Assembly (NCBI GenBank): GCA_002270565.1
Contig: NQMI01000031.1
Span: 1-64,000, forward strand
Source of the DNA: Stenocarpella maydis
Taxonomy: Eukaryota > Ascomycota > Sordariomycetes > Diaporthales > Diaporthaceae
DNA: 64,000 nucleotides
Direction: 5' to 3'
How positions within the stretch are numbered: the stretch's first letter is position 1; the number at the start of each line of letters is the position of its first letter. Positions 1-12,659 of this stretch are shown piece by piece. Made by a program: the position numbers and the translations under genes. The notes under the pieces were generated by a model. The model did not search any database. It was given only the letters and a program-made list of their open reading frames with translations, and was not told the DNA's origin.

Positions 1-2030
1 TAACAGACCTCACGAAGAAGGATAACACCTTTGGATAAATAGATAATAAATAATAATCTTTTTAAATACTTAAAAATAAAGTTATAGAAGACCCTATACT
101 TAAGAAATCAGACCCAGAGAAAGAATTTAAAGTCTATACAGACGCCTTAGATAACATCGCGGGCAGAGAACTTACTCAAAAAGACAACTAAGAAAAGATA
201 TATATCATTATAAACTTTAGCAAGAAGTTCAATAAACTAGAAACCCGCTATATTATACCAGATAAAAATTTATAGCAATAATATATACATTTTAAAAATA
301 ATAATACTATTTTATAAAAGCTAAAAAGCAGATCAAACTCTATATAGATTATAAGAATCTTACAACCTTTATAATAACTAAGACTCTTAATAAATAATAA
401 GTCAGATATATAGAGTTCTTATTATAATTTAATATTAAGATTATCCATATAAATAGAATTAAAAATACAAAACTAAATGCACTTAATTAAAGACCAAACC
501 ATTAGGATAAGAATTCACCCATAGAATGAATAGTATTTAAAACTCAAGAAGATAAAAGCCTTATTCTCAACTAAGAACTTAACACTATAATTAAAGTCAA
601 CTTCCAAATTAGAAAAATCCCCATCAATCCAAAGGAATAAGACAAGTTAATTATAGAAATACACAAAGCACTAGCATACAGCCACTAAAGTATTACAATA
701 ATAATCAAAAGGATTCAGCAAAATTATTAGATCCTCAATCTCAAGAAGAAGGTCCAATATATCATTAGCAAATACAACTTATATAATAAAAATAAGGCCT
801 TCAGACATAAACTATATAGATTATTAAAACCCCTACCAGTACTTACGGCTATATAGGTATCTATTAGCCTAAATTTTATTATTAAGCTACCTCTTTTATA
901 AGAACCCTTAACTAGAGTACTATACGACAGTATTTTAGTATTAGTTTATAAACTAAGTAAGTATATATACTTTATACCATATAAGGAAGCCAGCACTATA
1001 GAAGAACTCGCATATACATTCTTATAAACCATTATAAGCAACCATAGGATACTATATGAAATCATCTCAAATAGGAATAAGCTCTTTATATTAAACTTCT
1101 AGAAGTTACTAATAAAACAACTTAAAGTAAAGTATAAGCTCTTAATAATAGCACATCCGCAAATAAATAAATAAATGGAATAAATCAACTATATTATAGA
1201 ATAATACCTTTAACACTATATTAACTAGTTATAAAATAATTAGGTTAAACTACTACCACTAGCATAGTTTGCCTATAATAGCATAACTACTAGCATAACT
1301 AAATAATTACCTTTCTTTATACTCTATAGATATAAACCTCAGGTATATTATAAATTACTACCAAATAATACTCTAGCGGAATCAGTAGAATAGAAAGCAA
1401 TATAAATCAGATGGATTTAAAAAGATATCTAAATAAAACTCTCTTTAATATAGAAATAAATAATAAAATATGTAAATCAGAAAAGAATTAAGGGACTAAT
1501 TCTTAAGAAGGGAGATAAGGTCTCTCTTCTTCACTAAAACATTAAAACTAAGCAACCTAGCAATAAGCTTAACTATAAGAAAATTAGCCCCTTTAAAATT
1601 TTATAAACATAATCAAATACTAACTATAAACTTTTATTATTTAGAAGAATGAAATAATATAATAACTTCTGTATTTTACTTCTTGAATTAGCATTAGAAA
1701 ATATAAAACTAGAGATATAAATTAAAACCGTTAACAAATATAATGAAAAATATAAAGTAAAAAACATTATAAACTTAAGATACCACTAAGAAATAATGAA
1801 GTACCTTATTAAATGGAAAGGCTATAATTCCAATAAGAATATATAGGAACCAGCCTAAAATTTAACCTACTATTATAATAAACTCAAAAGGTACTATATA
1901 CGAACTATTATGAAACAGCCCCAGGAGCTAGGAATACAACCTAGAAGCCCTATACATAATAGACTATAATAAACCAATATTATAATGAAACTATATAATA
2001 AACCCTAGTCTTCACTATAACTAAAATAAG
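1..2030 (+). pseudogene. RIP-degraded Ty3/gypsy chromovirus pol (RNase H, integrase, chromodomain), left end cut by the window
   Basis: No open frame survives, but ignoring stop codons the plus strand still reads as the 3' half of a gypsy polyprotein. An RNase H start (motif YTDA, then a KKF..LETRY stretch) lies near 110-260. An integrase zinc-finger-like segment is near 650-780 and the integrase core follows to about 1500. A C-terminal chromodomain is recognisable near 1750-1870 (KYLIKWKGYN, then NI.EPA.NL with stops where Trp is expected). A chromodomain after integrase defines chromoviruses, which use it to target heterochromatin. TGG and CAG codons have become TAG/TAA, as expected from RIP. 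The reverse transcriptase and gag would lie left of the window. The element cannot encode protein. Confidence 0.8.
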
Positions 2031-2209
2031 GGAGATAACCAACAAAAGACTAGTTATAATAAAAATAACCAAAATTAGTTACCAGTTATCTCCTTAGAAA
2101 AACGTGCTAATACCAGTCACTCTTTCTAACCCACCACCCAAATACCAGTCACACCCCAAAAACCATCTAAACAAATACCAGTACCTATACCCTATGCTCT
2201 AATAGGTAC

Positions 2210-2770
2210 TAATTACAAGAAAACAGGATTAGGACGCTATAATATAACTAGTAAACCAAAAAAACAGCCAGAAGATAGAACCAGTCAGACAGCATTAGCA
2301 TAAATTTCATTCCTAGTAACAAAATCAGGCACTAAATAAGCCACCTATAGGCGCACCCCCTTCATTACCAGTACCCATAAAATCAAACTAGCTAGTACCA
2401 TTACTCATCAAAGAACTCCAATTAAAAACACTAACCTCACCCTTAGAGTGCAGCCAGGCCTCTTGCGCTACCATTCTACCAGCCTCCTCTATAGAACTCC
2501 TCTACACAGCCTCAGCAGATTATACAGCAATCCACGCCCATTCTACCTCAGCCTCCTCCTTTTCCATATAATCTAACTCATTAATAGTATTAATGCCCCA
2601 ACATATAGCATGCACCATCTTCTTAGCCCACAGACGCCACTATTTGCACAAGCAACATACCTTTACAGTTGCCTTCTCCAGCTCCTCCTCAGCCTCATCT
2701 AGCGCGGCCTCGGCCAGGTTATACTGCTTAGCAATCTTTTACATCTAGGTAGGCATAAGCCCATGCATAT
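2210..2770 (-). pseudogene. Antisense coiled-coil ORF relic between gypsy pol and its 3' LTR
   Basis: On the minus strand, a Glu/Ala-rich reading starting near 2740 and running to about 2430 gives LAEAALDEAEEELEKA, then an aromatic/basic patch (WRLWAKKMVHAI) and an acidic EKEEAEVEWAW stretch, with only a few stops. GC content is higher than in the flanking DNA. Beyond it the frame continues with a VFNWSSL motif near 2400. This resembles a family of coiled-coil hypothetical proteins that I associate from memory with fungal repeats; no function is claimed. The orientation is opposite to pol, so it is either an additional antisense ORF carried by the retroelement or a captured fragment. Stops and RIP-type changes make it non-functional. 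Confidence 0.45.
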
Positions 2771-3058
2771 TATAGTTCCCACGCTTTCAATAAATGCACT
2801 TAAAATAATATAAGGAATCTTCCTCAGAAATAATATAGAGACTTGCTGGCTTTACAAGACAAATAGGTTGGCATAATAGTACTATAGGAAAAGATAGTGA
2901 AAAATAAGGATTCACTCTACTTAGTCTTCTAAGAATAACAGAATGACTAAAAAACCCGAGAATCTCTAACTCTAAATAATATAATAAATTAGGAAGGTAT
3001 AAATAAGAATGCAACAAACGAAAAACTACTCATAAAATACCTTTAGGGATAAAGGATG

Positions 3059-3477
3059 TAAGGAGGGAGATAGTATTATAAGCCACTTAGTAATAGCGGC
3101 TAACTACCGCAGAAGATAACCCCATAAGCCAGGAGCCAGCTTCCAAAAGAGTTATCTCCCCTAATCTAATCAATAACGCCACCTTATTAGGGTTAGGGTC
3201 AAGAACCCACCAATAAGGGTAGACCGACAGGACTAACAAGCGGTCCAGTCAACTATAAGGTTGGATCGCGCAAGTTAATAAGCGGTCTATATAATTCATC
3301 ACCAAGGACGGATAAAGAGTCGGAATATATAAGGATATAGTCATTACCACAGTAGATAGCTTTTATAGAATAGACTCTTTAGTTATTAATCTAAATATTC
3401 AATCCCAGTATTAGATAGCCTTACAGCTAGTAATCATTATCAGTTAACAAATATTGCTCAGCAACCGCCTAACAACA
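3059..3477 (+). repeat. Probable 3' polypurine tract and LTR of the gypsy element
   Basis: A purine tract (AAGGAGGGAGATA) sits at 3059-3071, directly before about 400 bp of moderately GC-richer sequence containing a TATA-like ATATATAAGG near 3317 and ending in CCTAACAACA near 3477. This order (pol, PPT, LTR with promoter, CA end) fits a 3' LTR. The 5' LTR is outside the window, so boundaries cannot be checked against a partner copy. Confidence 0.35.
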
Positions 3478-3589
3478 TATTCCGAACATAAACCCTTAAT
3501 CTTTCAGGTTTAACATACTCGGAAACCCTCTGATCATTACAGTTAGCGATATCTTCTATATTATAAAGTTATAAGGGAAATCCTTAGAT

Positions 3590-4165
3590 ATTTTAATTAA
3601 TAATATATTGTATAATCATTTGCTGTTTAATTTAGTTAAGTTTGTCTTTATTTATATATAATTCTTTATACATGGGTTGCTGGTTTATTCTATCCTATAG
3701 TATAAATCTAGGAATGTTAAAAATCTATATAGCTGCTATTATTAATAAGGGTTTTATATTGTTTTTTTAGGATTTTTAAATAGCTTATATAGCTAGAAGT
3801 ATTTTCCTTTCTTTTAAGTTAGAATATATAATGATTAATATCAATTTTGAACACGTTAAATATTTAAATAGGACGAATGATGTAAAAGTAATGTAAAAAA
3901 TAGAGACGTAATTTATACCTAAAATAGCTTAGCTTATATAAACCTTAATTAATATAGGCTATCTTATATCACCCCTAATGCCTTTAAATTAATAAGATTA
4001 ATTGGAAATAAGTAGTTTAAAGTAGTTGGTACTAATTGATGCTCACTTTTATTAATCATTTGGCCCTAAGGGGGTGCTGGGGTTAGCTGAAGTTAGCTGA
4101 AGTTAGAAAAACTGCTGGTAACCTAATACTGCCGGTCATCTAATAAACCACGTTAGCTCTTATAT
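3590..4165. repeat. AT-rich dispersed repeat, copy 1
   Basis: This RIP-eroded segment aligns by eye to two other places in the window (about 59930-60440 and 60780-61290). Shared landmarks in the same order are AATTAATAATATATT, an ATAATTCTTTATA segment, GGTACTAATT, and a GC-richer patch CCCTAAGGGGGTGCTGGGGTT (60334: CCCTAGGCAGGTGCTAGGGT). No coding frame is visible. The transposon class is unknown. Confidence 0.6.
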
Positions 4166-4554
4166 TTATTATTATATAATAATTAAGTCTTAATGCCTTA
4201 TTAATCTGCTATATTATTTTTAATTTTATATATAATTAGCTTAAAATTAATTTTAATTAACTTTATTATAGAGCTAATACTTTTTATTAATATTTGTTAT
4301 ATTTTAAAATTTATTACTATTAATATTGAATTATTTATTAAATATTAAAGTTTTATATACATAAGTTATAATTATACAAATAAACTATTATATGTTTTTC
4401 TTTTAAGGGAATTATAACTGGATTAAAATAAAACTGCTGCCTACTTTTAAAAGTGGAATAGATGGGGTAATTAAAGTTGTATAAGTAGACAACAGCCACG
4501 GCCAGGTGAAAATCAGGGACACTGCAAGTGGAGGAAGGACTTAACATGAGCGTC

Positions 4555-4769
4555 TGTGGCAATAGTAGTGTGCAACAGCACATTGGTGGGCTATCGCTAC
4601 AGCCACCGTACTGTAGCCAGAGGGCGTAGTTGCTTACTAAGCAACTACCACCCACTATATAGACCCGAGATAGCTGGCGGGCTACGCCCACTGCACCCAC
4701 TACTCGAGACAGAGAGAGAAATATAAGAACAACACCCCACTCGTATTGCAATACGTGACCCATCCAACA
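4555..4769 (+). repeat. Copia 5' LTR
   Basis: This 215-bp LTR is bounded by TG...CA. Compared with the 3' LTR it differs by a few transitions, one G/C change and two compensating 4-bp indels (AGAG gained, CTAC lost), so insertion is fairly old or has been mutated by RIP since. Confidence 0.9.
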
Positions 4770-5015
4770 CTAATCAGTAGTTGCAAGGGCGACCACAGAT
4801 TAGCAAGGATGGAAGAGACAAATCATTACTGCTTTAATAGTGGCTATGCTAACGGTACTAACAGCATTACTCCTTAAAGACACTCCGATAGTCTTTAGCG
4901 ATATTATTACTACCCATCATAAGAAGAAGAGGGCTCTATATGCGTGACGCTATACTCCACCTTTATCCTACGCGCATCCATCACGCCCTAAGTATTATCA
5001 GAAAGCAACCACGGA

Positions 5016-7203
5016 ATGCATAAGGCTACACAACGTTGCCAACCCATAGCTACTCTTGAAGGCAACGCTAGAGATATCACCACTTCAGCACCCATCAGCA
5101 ACTACCCCAGCAATCCCCTCAGCAATCAGCTACACCAGCCAAGGTTAACCTTACCAGCCAGCACATCTTTACTACCCCTGCTAACAGCTTACCCCTATAC
5201 ACTCACTACCCCTTATTATCATCTTTTATACCCTTACTTTGCCCTAGCACACCCCTATTCTTTACTATAATACTATATACCAACCACATGATCCGTATAT
5301 CACAATAGTAAACCCCCATGATAAAGATAACACCCCTATGCTATCAGCATTAATAGCTATACCAACAGTTACTACTAGTCTTAACCCTATCAACTTATTG
5401 GATATAATTAAGGATATATTACTTAGGGAGGCTACTGCTAAGACAAGCCTTAACCCCAGTCTATGGGGGGTAGACCTAGATCCAGATGCTCTAAGTAACC
5501 CAAGACCACACGTAATCCATCTTAATACCTATATGCAAGCATGCCACCAAGCGTATGCAAGGCATACCAGCCAGGAAGTCTATATTAACTTTAAGAATAA
5601 CTTTAGGAACTGAAAAGAGTAAACATTTAGAGCAATCCATCACAATATCCTTACTACCCTTAAGAAGATACTACAAAACAAGGAAATATACCTATAGGTT
5701 AATAATAATATAAAGGCCTTTATAGAACTATTAGAGACAGATTCCCTACCAAAAGCCCTAGCATCTATATAATACCAGTACTAATAGATAATATAATTAA
5801 AGAGATATTATAACTATATCCCCTTTAATAACAGTCTATCATTTGAGGAATGCTAACCAGCACCAAGCAGCAACAGAGGGATAGGCCCAAGTACCTACGG
5901 ACCTATATTACAACCTACTGCCCCAGCTATACCCAGATCTCAGTCCCCATCCTGTCAGCTATAGGGCATATATAACTATAAGACTTCTAATGGCTATAAA
6001 TTAACACTCAAGTGGGAGGAATTCCGAGCTGCCTATGAGAAGCATGCTATAATCCCTTTGTAATAGCTATATACTACACCACTAGAAAAGGGCATATCTG
6101 CTAATATAGCTAAGCACTACTCAAACAATGAGAAATTCACTAAAGCAACGGACAAAGTACTTAATAATAAAATCTATCTCTTTTACAACATTTATAAAAA
6201 CAACCACCTATACCCAACTTACTTCCAGGCAGCATTACCCGCAATATTAAAGGGTAAAGCCAAGGATTTTTATATACAGTTAATTACGGATAAGGATACC
6301 TTTGCTATAGCATATGCTAAACTCAAGCAATGATTTAATACAGATGGCAGATAATAAGTATATTTAACAATATGAAATACTACTACTTTTGCATTAATAT
6401 AGCAGAAGAATAAGGGTAAAACCTTATTAGAAATAGTGGAAATCTTAATTAAAAACATAAAGCAATACTCCTAAATACTTAGCTACAAAGAAGTACTAGG
6501 AGATAAACCACTATATAACAACCTCATCCGTGCTATATGCAGTATATCTGAGTTCTACTTTATTAAGCTAATGGCCCTAGCTACTACCAATAAAGTATAT
6601 AACATGCTCCATTATTACGCTACATCATTAGGGCCTTAATGCCCCTCCCAATCATATACTATATGGTAAGGCAATAATGATAGATAGAATAGTAACTATA
6701 ATAAGGATAAAGATTAAAATAATAAGCAGTACCTTAATAGTAACTAGTTCTATCTTAACCGCTAGTATAATAATAATTGGTGGTGTGAAGGCAACTACCT
6801 AAGGAACTCTATGCGTGGGTAATATCCCCTAGAATAAGGCAATTACTATCCCTAAGGCAACTTTCGGCTGCTCTTTAAAGGATGCAACCGCCCCTATGGA
6901 AGGAATAACGGAAATAGTCCCCCATATAAGAAGAAATACTTTATTTACTAGAAGGAAGGATACTAGTTATTAAATCACTCTTTTAAAGAGCGCTAGAGGG
7001 CCAAAGGCACATATATAAACATATATAGCGCTATAGACCAACCCCCTTTAGATAATAAATTTTATGCATTTCTTATTAATTATAAGGGTATTAACTATAA
7101 GGGCAATAACTAGGAGAGCACTAGTATGTTTATTAGTAATACTAAAGCCTAAGAAAACTACACGTAGCTAGTAGATTAAGCTTTCCTTCATACCTTTAGT
7201 ATT
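5016..7203 (+). pseudogene. Copia gag, first copy of duplicated segment
   Basis: Short surviving frames at 5016-5270 and 5338-5613 give a Pro/Thr/Leu-rich N-terminus followed by a helical Gag-like segment. Further downstream, with stops, a gag capsid-like reading continues to a CCHC-type knuckle remnant near 6900-7020 (KKKYFIYWKEGY, then NHSFKER). Fungal copia Gag proteins end in such a knuckle. The segment from 5161 to 7203 is repeated at 7205-9246. This copy keeps more G:C pairs than the second one. It ends exactly at the single N at 7204. Confidence 0.65.
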
Positions 7204-7204
7204 N

Positions 7205-9246
7205 GCACATCTTTACTACCCCTACTAACAGCTTACCCCTATACACTCACTACCCCTTATTACCATCTTTTTTACCCCTACTTTACCCCAGCACACCCCT
7301 ATTCTTTACTATAATACTATATATTAATCATATAATCCGCATATCACAATAGTAAACCCCCATAATAAAGATAACACCCCTATACCATCAGCATTAACAG
7401 CCATACCAACAGTCACTACTAGTCTTAACCCTATCAACTTATTAGATATAATTAAGGATACATCACTTAGGGAGGCCACTACTAAGACAAGCCTTAACCC
7501 CAGTCTATAGGGGGTAGACCCAGATCCAGATGCTCTAAGTAACCCAAAACTACACGCAATCCATCTTAATACCTATATGCAAGCACACTACTAAGTATAT
7601 ATAAGGTATACTAGCTAGGAAGTCTATATTAACTTTAAGAATAACTTTAGGAATTAAAAAGAGTAAATATTTAAGGCATTCTATTATAATATTCTTACTA
7701 CTCTTAAGAAGATACTACAAAGTAAGGGAATATACCTATAAATTGATAATAATATAAAGGCCTTTATAGAACTATTAGAAATGGATTCCCTACTAAAAGC
7801 CCTAACATTCATATAATACTAGCACCAATAAATAATATAATTAAAGAGATATCATAACTATATCCCCTTTAATAATAGTCTATCATTTAAGGAACGCCAA
7901 CTAGCACTAAGCAGCAATAGAGGGATAGGCCCAAGTACCTACAGACCTATATTACAACCCACTACCCCAGCTATACCCAGATCTTAATCCCCATCCTATT
8001 AGCCATAGGGCATGTACAACTACAAGACTTCTAATAGCTATAAATCAATACTCAAGTAAGAGGAATTCCAAGCTGCCTATAAGAAGCATACTACAATCCC
8101 TCCGCAATAGCTATATACTATACCACTAGAGAAGGGCATATCTGCCAACATAGCCAAGCACTACTCAAATAATAAGAAATTTACTAAAGCAACGGATAAA
8201 ATACTTAATAATAAAATCTATCTCTTTTATAATATCTATAAAAACAACCACCTATACCCAACTTACTTTTAAGCAGCATTACCCATAATATTAAAGGGTA
8301 AAGCCAAGGATTTTTATATATAATTAATTATAAATAAGGATACCTTTACTATAGCATATGCCAAACTTAAGCAATAATTCAATATAGATAGCAAATAACA
8401 AGTATATTTAATAATATAGAATATTACTACTTTTATATTAATATAGCAGAAGAATAAGAGTAAAACCTTATCAGAAATAATAAAAATCTTAATTAAAAAT
8501 ATAAAGCAATACTCCTAAATACTTAGCTATAAAGAAGCACTAGGAGATAAACCACTATATAACCACCTCATCCATACTATATGTAGTATACCCGAGTTCT
8601 ACTTTATTAAGCTAATAGCCCTAGCTACTACTAATAAAGTATATAACATACTTCATCATTATACTGCATTATTAGGGCCTTAACGCCCCTCCTAATTATA
8701 TACTATAGAGCAAAGCAATAATAATAAACAACATGGTAACTATAATAAGGACAAAGAATAAGATAACAAGCAGTACCTTAATAATAACTAGTTCTATCTT
8801 AACCACTAATATAATAACAACCAGCAGTATAGAGATAACTACCTGAGGAACTCTATATATGGGCGATATCCCCTGGGACAAGGTAATTACCATCCCCAAG
8901 GCAACTTCTAGCTACTCTTTAAAGGATGCAACCGCCCCTATAAAAGGAATAACGGAAACAGTCCCCTATATAAGAAGAAATACTTTATTTACTAGAAGGA
9001 AGAATACTAGTCATTAAATTACTCTTTTAAAGAACGCCAGAGGGCTAAAGGCATATATATAAATATATATAGCATTATAAACCAACCCCCTTCAGATAAA
9101 AATTTCACGCATTCCTTATTAACTATAAGGGCATCAACTATAAAGGCAACAACCAGGAGAGCACCAGCATGTTTATTAGCAATACTAAAGCCCAAGAAAA
9201 CTACATATAGCTAGTAGACCAAGCTTTCCTCCATATCTTTAGTATT
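7205..9246 (+). pseudogene. Copia gag, second more heavily mutated copy
   Basis: This segment repeats 5161-7203 almost base for base, but with many extra C to T and G to A changes; for example copy 1 has GCATGCCACCAAGCG where this copy has GCACACTACTAAGTA. It then runs on into the integrase region, so it is the copy contiguous with pol. No open frame is left. The join to copy 1 is marked by an N, so either a real internal duplication or a scaffold join of two different element copies is possible. Confidence 0.65.
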
Positions 9247-9479
9247 AATAACAATAAGAAAGACCAGGATAGCCCCAGCTCCATAACTAATGAGAATAAT
9301 ATTAGCAGCAATAATAATAAAGCTAATAAAGAAGCTAGCAATATCAAGGAAGTCTTTATAATAGATAACTACTCGCGCCAGCGCTTTCAGGGGATCCTCC
9401 CGGATACCAGCACAGCCAACTATTCTACTGCCGGGTATAACTAATATACTGCTCTGCAGCAACTATTACCTATTGCTCT

Positions 9480-10690
9480 TAATAAGTCTCACACAAGCAA
9501 AGCATCAGTTCGCTTCAGACCAGGAAAACTACTACAGTCAATAGGAGCAACTACAGTCAATACAGCAGCTGGCAACTTAATGTTTCATATAATAAAGATA
9601 GCAACCCCTTTCCTCTTATATATGCAAGATATAAATATACACTCACTCTTCATGCAAAATATAACCAATAAAGTTATATAATACAAGCCAAATTAGCAGT
9701 ATAAGAAGACATTTCCTATTACTTAGAAGTAGGGACACCTATAGTTCCTTATGAATATTAATAAGGATAATAACACCCCCATTCTCTTCCTTATAAAAGT
9801 CAAACTATAGCAACTATATAAACGATTTAGGCACACATCTATTAATCATCTTTCCCAGCTATTAATAGGTACAGGCCATAATATTGATTCTTTAGCATTA
9901 GAGGCTATTACCAAGTTCTATTACTACTACTAAATACACTCTCCTATACCCTAAAGATTTAAGTTCAACCTCCATAATAATATTAACTTTAACTATAAGG
10001 TTATTATAAATATAATATACTTAATAAGCCTTCCTATACTATACATTATTAACTTAGCTACTTCCTTCCAAGCCAGATGATTCTTACCTTCTCTTTTTAC
10101 TAAAAATACATAGGAAGCCCTATAAAGTTGCTAGATTAATACATATATAGGTCCCACAGACCGCCTTATATCCAACACAAGGACTAACTTTACTTCCAAT
10201 AAGTTTAAGAGCATAGTATATATTATAAAGATTATATATAAACAGATACCTATAGAAGTACATTAATCAATCAGCAAAGTAGAGCAATATTACGCTCCTT
10301 TACACAGGGCTTTTAATATCTTATACACTAAGTTATCAACTATATTTACTAAGGAAGCCATACTATAGACAAGCTTTACAGCAATCAACAATACAGTTAG
10401 CCCAGATAGCCTCATGCCAACTCTCCTAGTGTTTGGAGCATACCCATATGTAACGGAAGACTCTACCCCTACACCATCTACTCTAAGGAGAGCCAAGGCA
10501 GTATAAAAGGCAATAAAGGAGATTAAGAGAATTAATGCAGCACACAAAATTAATAAAGCATTATATATAAGGAATAGCCTAAATATATCAGGAATCTTAA
10601 GCCTTCCACTCCAGAGCAAAGTATGCATATAGTAAAAAAAGACTGGGTAGTAAGGCCCATATAAACTACTCTCTATTAACAACCACAATA
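9480..10690 (+). pseudogene. Copia GAG-pre-integrase and integrase core relic
   Basis: Reading through stops, the plus strand shows an RFRHTSINHLSQLL-like pre-integrase segment near 9820-9880 and then KFNLHNNINFNYKVIINIIYL near 9960-10020. Later it gives a WINTYIGP..RLVSNTRTNFTSNKF core near 10130-10210 and PTLLVFGAYPYVTEDS near 10415-10460. These match the order of fungal copia integrases (rve superfamily), which insert the cDNA copy. Several stops occur at former Trp/Gln codons. A 132-codon frame on the opposite strand here is only a shadow. Confidence 0.65.
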
Positions 10691-11019
10691 TAACGATTAA
10701 CCTACCAAATAAACCAGTTATTTTCTAGTTAAACCTTATATAGCCATACTACCGGGATAAAGAAGGACCTATTAATCTACTAAACTCTAATAATATCCCT
10801 AAGGAGCCAGTATGCTTTAAGCCAGACCCCATACCAGCTATCCCTAACCCAGTAGTCTCTTAACAATAAGGATAACCACGGGGAACCAAGAGCAAGCAGA
10901 AGGCAGTCATTACTACAGACAATAATAATAATAACCCTGCTGCCAATAATAATAACAATAAGGTGGAAGATAAGATCATCACCCATGTATTCCTTACCTA
11001 ACATAAAATCAAGAACTAC

Positions 11020-12620
11020 AAACTCACTCTAAAGCTCCACCAGGATAGCATTATTACTACCCTAGGCAACCCCTTTAAGGAGTCAGATAATAGGAAAATA
11101 TCTAAGCTAATTAGCTAAGGAGTATTCCAGTTTAAGCAGTTTAATAAGAGGAAACACAGAGGAATACAAATCTTCAAATCTCACATTATCAGGAAGATCA
11201 AGAGTAAAACTAAGAAGCCATATAAGAAGTCCCGCCTAATTATAGCCGGCTTTAAGGATCTTACAAAACATAAGATCCTCACACAATCACCAACAGTACA
11301 ACGTGCAAGTCATCAACTCCTTCTTACCCTTATGCCTTCTTTAATAACTAAGGGACTATATCTTAAACTCCATAACGTTACCCAGGCCTATCCATAATCA
11401 AAATCCACACTCAAGAGGCCCATCTTATACTACCTTCCTCCTAAAATAAGGGGTAAATACCCAGCTAGCACAATCATAAGGGTAATCAAGCCTCTATATA
11501 GCATTGCTGAAGCCAGCATGCACTAGTAGGCCACATACCATAAACACCATATCAAGAAGCTAGAGATGATTGTATCTGCATATAACCCGTGCCTCCTAAT
11601 AGCTAACTACAGCAGCAAGGGCAGCAAGGATATCTTTAGTATTACTGCCATGCAGACTAACGATATCCTCACCCTCTATACCCCGGCTTTCTCAGAACTT
11701 AAGGAGCAAAATATCAAGAAGAAGGAGATCCGCTGCAAGCCAAAGGACAGATTAACCCCTAAGAGATCACTAGACTTTAATAGCACAAAGATCACAATAT
11801 CACACAACAGCATTATGCATCTCAGACAGAAGGGCCAAGGGGTAAAAATACAGCCAGTTAACTACACAGCTACAGATCGCATTCAACAGTACATGGAACA
11901 ACACACACAAGGAGTATATCTAGCTTCTATTTACCATCCAGAAGCAGCATTTAACCTCTTTATTGCAGCACAAATTCAAGACCCCAAAGAAGAGGACTAT
12001 GCTAAGTTAAATAAGCAGCTAAAGTGGCAAGCAGACCACCTTGACCGTGGCCTTAACTACATTCCTCTGGACCTTGCAGCAGCCAAGTTGATAATCTTTA
12101 TAGATAGGTCTTTTACCAATAATAAGGACCTTAATTCCCAAATTAGCTATATAATTACCCTAGTAAATAAAAAGCAAACCAAGCAACCATCTATATAAAA
12201 GATCACCAGAAATATCCTCTATTAGTTGTTAACAAAGTATAAGAGGGTTATATACAGCATACTTACTTCCAAGATTTACAGCATAATCAACAGCTTTAAT
12301 ATAGGGATGATAATATCAGCCACTTTACACCAGGTTACCAAACGCCTAAATCTACCAGAGATCCCTCTCATCATCTATACAGACTCATACTCATTATACA
12401 AGTATCTGGTCAAGCTAGGGACAACAAAAGAGAAACACCTAATAATCAACATAATGGCATTAAGGCAGTCATACAAGCATAAGATCCATAAGATCTAGTG
12501 AATTACTAGGGACTATAACCCAGCAGATGCCTTCACAAAGAGTACACCAAACAAGGCGCTAGAATGCCTCATCAATAACAATACCCTCATCATCAAGGTA
12601 GAAGGATATATAGACCGTAG
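11020..12620 (+). pseudogene. Copia reverse transcriptase and RNase H relic
   Basis: From about 11170 the reading SRLIIAGFKDLTKHKILTQS..VQR is followed by KLHNVTQAYPQS, VIKPLYSIAEA and an open 210-codon stretch at 11566-12198. That stretch includes SAYNPCLL and, at its end, the RNase H opening FIDRSFTNNKDLNSQISYI. An RNase H continuation, LIIYTDSYSLYKYLVKLGTTKEKHL, lies in the frame at 12226-12498, followed by a DYNPADAFTK-like end near 12510-12540. This is the copia RT-RNase H order. The 210-codon frame is the best preserved part of the element, but upstream stops and the break at 12198 make it non-functional. Confidence 0.8.
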
Positions 12621-12659
12621 CCAGTTAGCAACAACCCCTTCCTCTACCTAAACACCATA

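Noticed and set aside
10290..10688. A hydrophobic 132-codon minus-strand frame in the copia element
   Set aside because: The plus strand at the same place reads as integrase; AT-rich antisense frames give false hydrophobic proteins.
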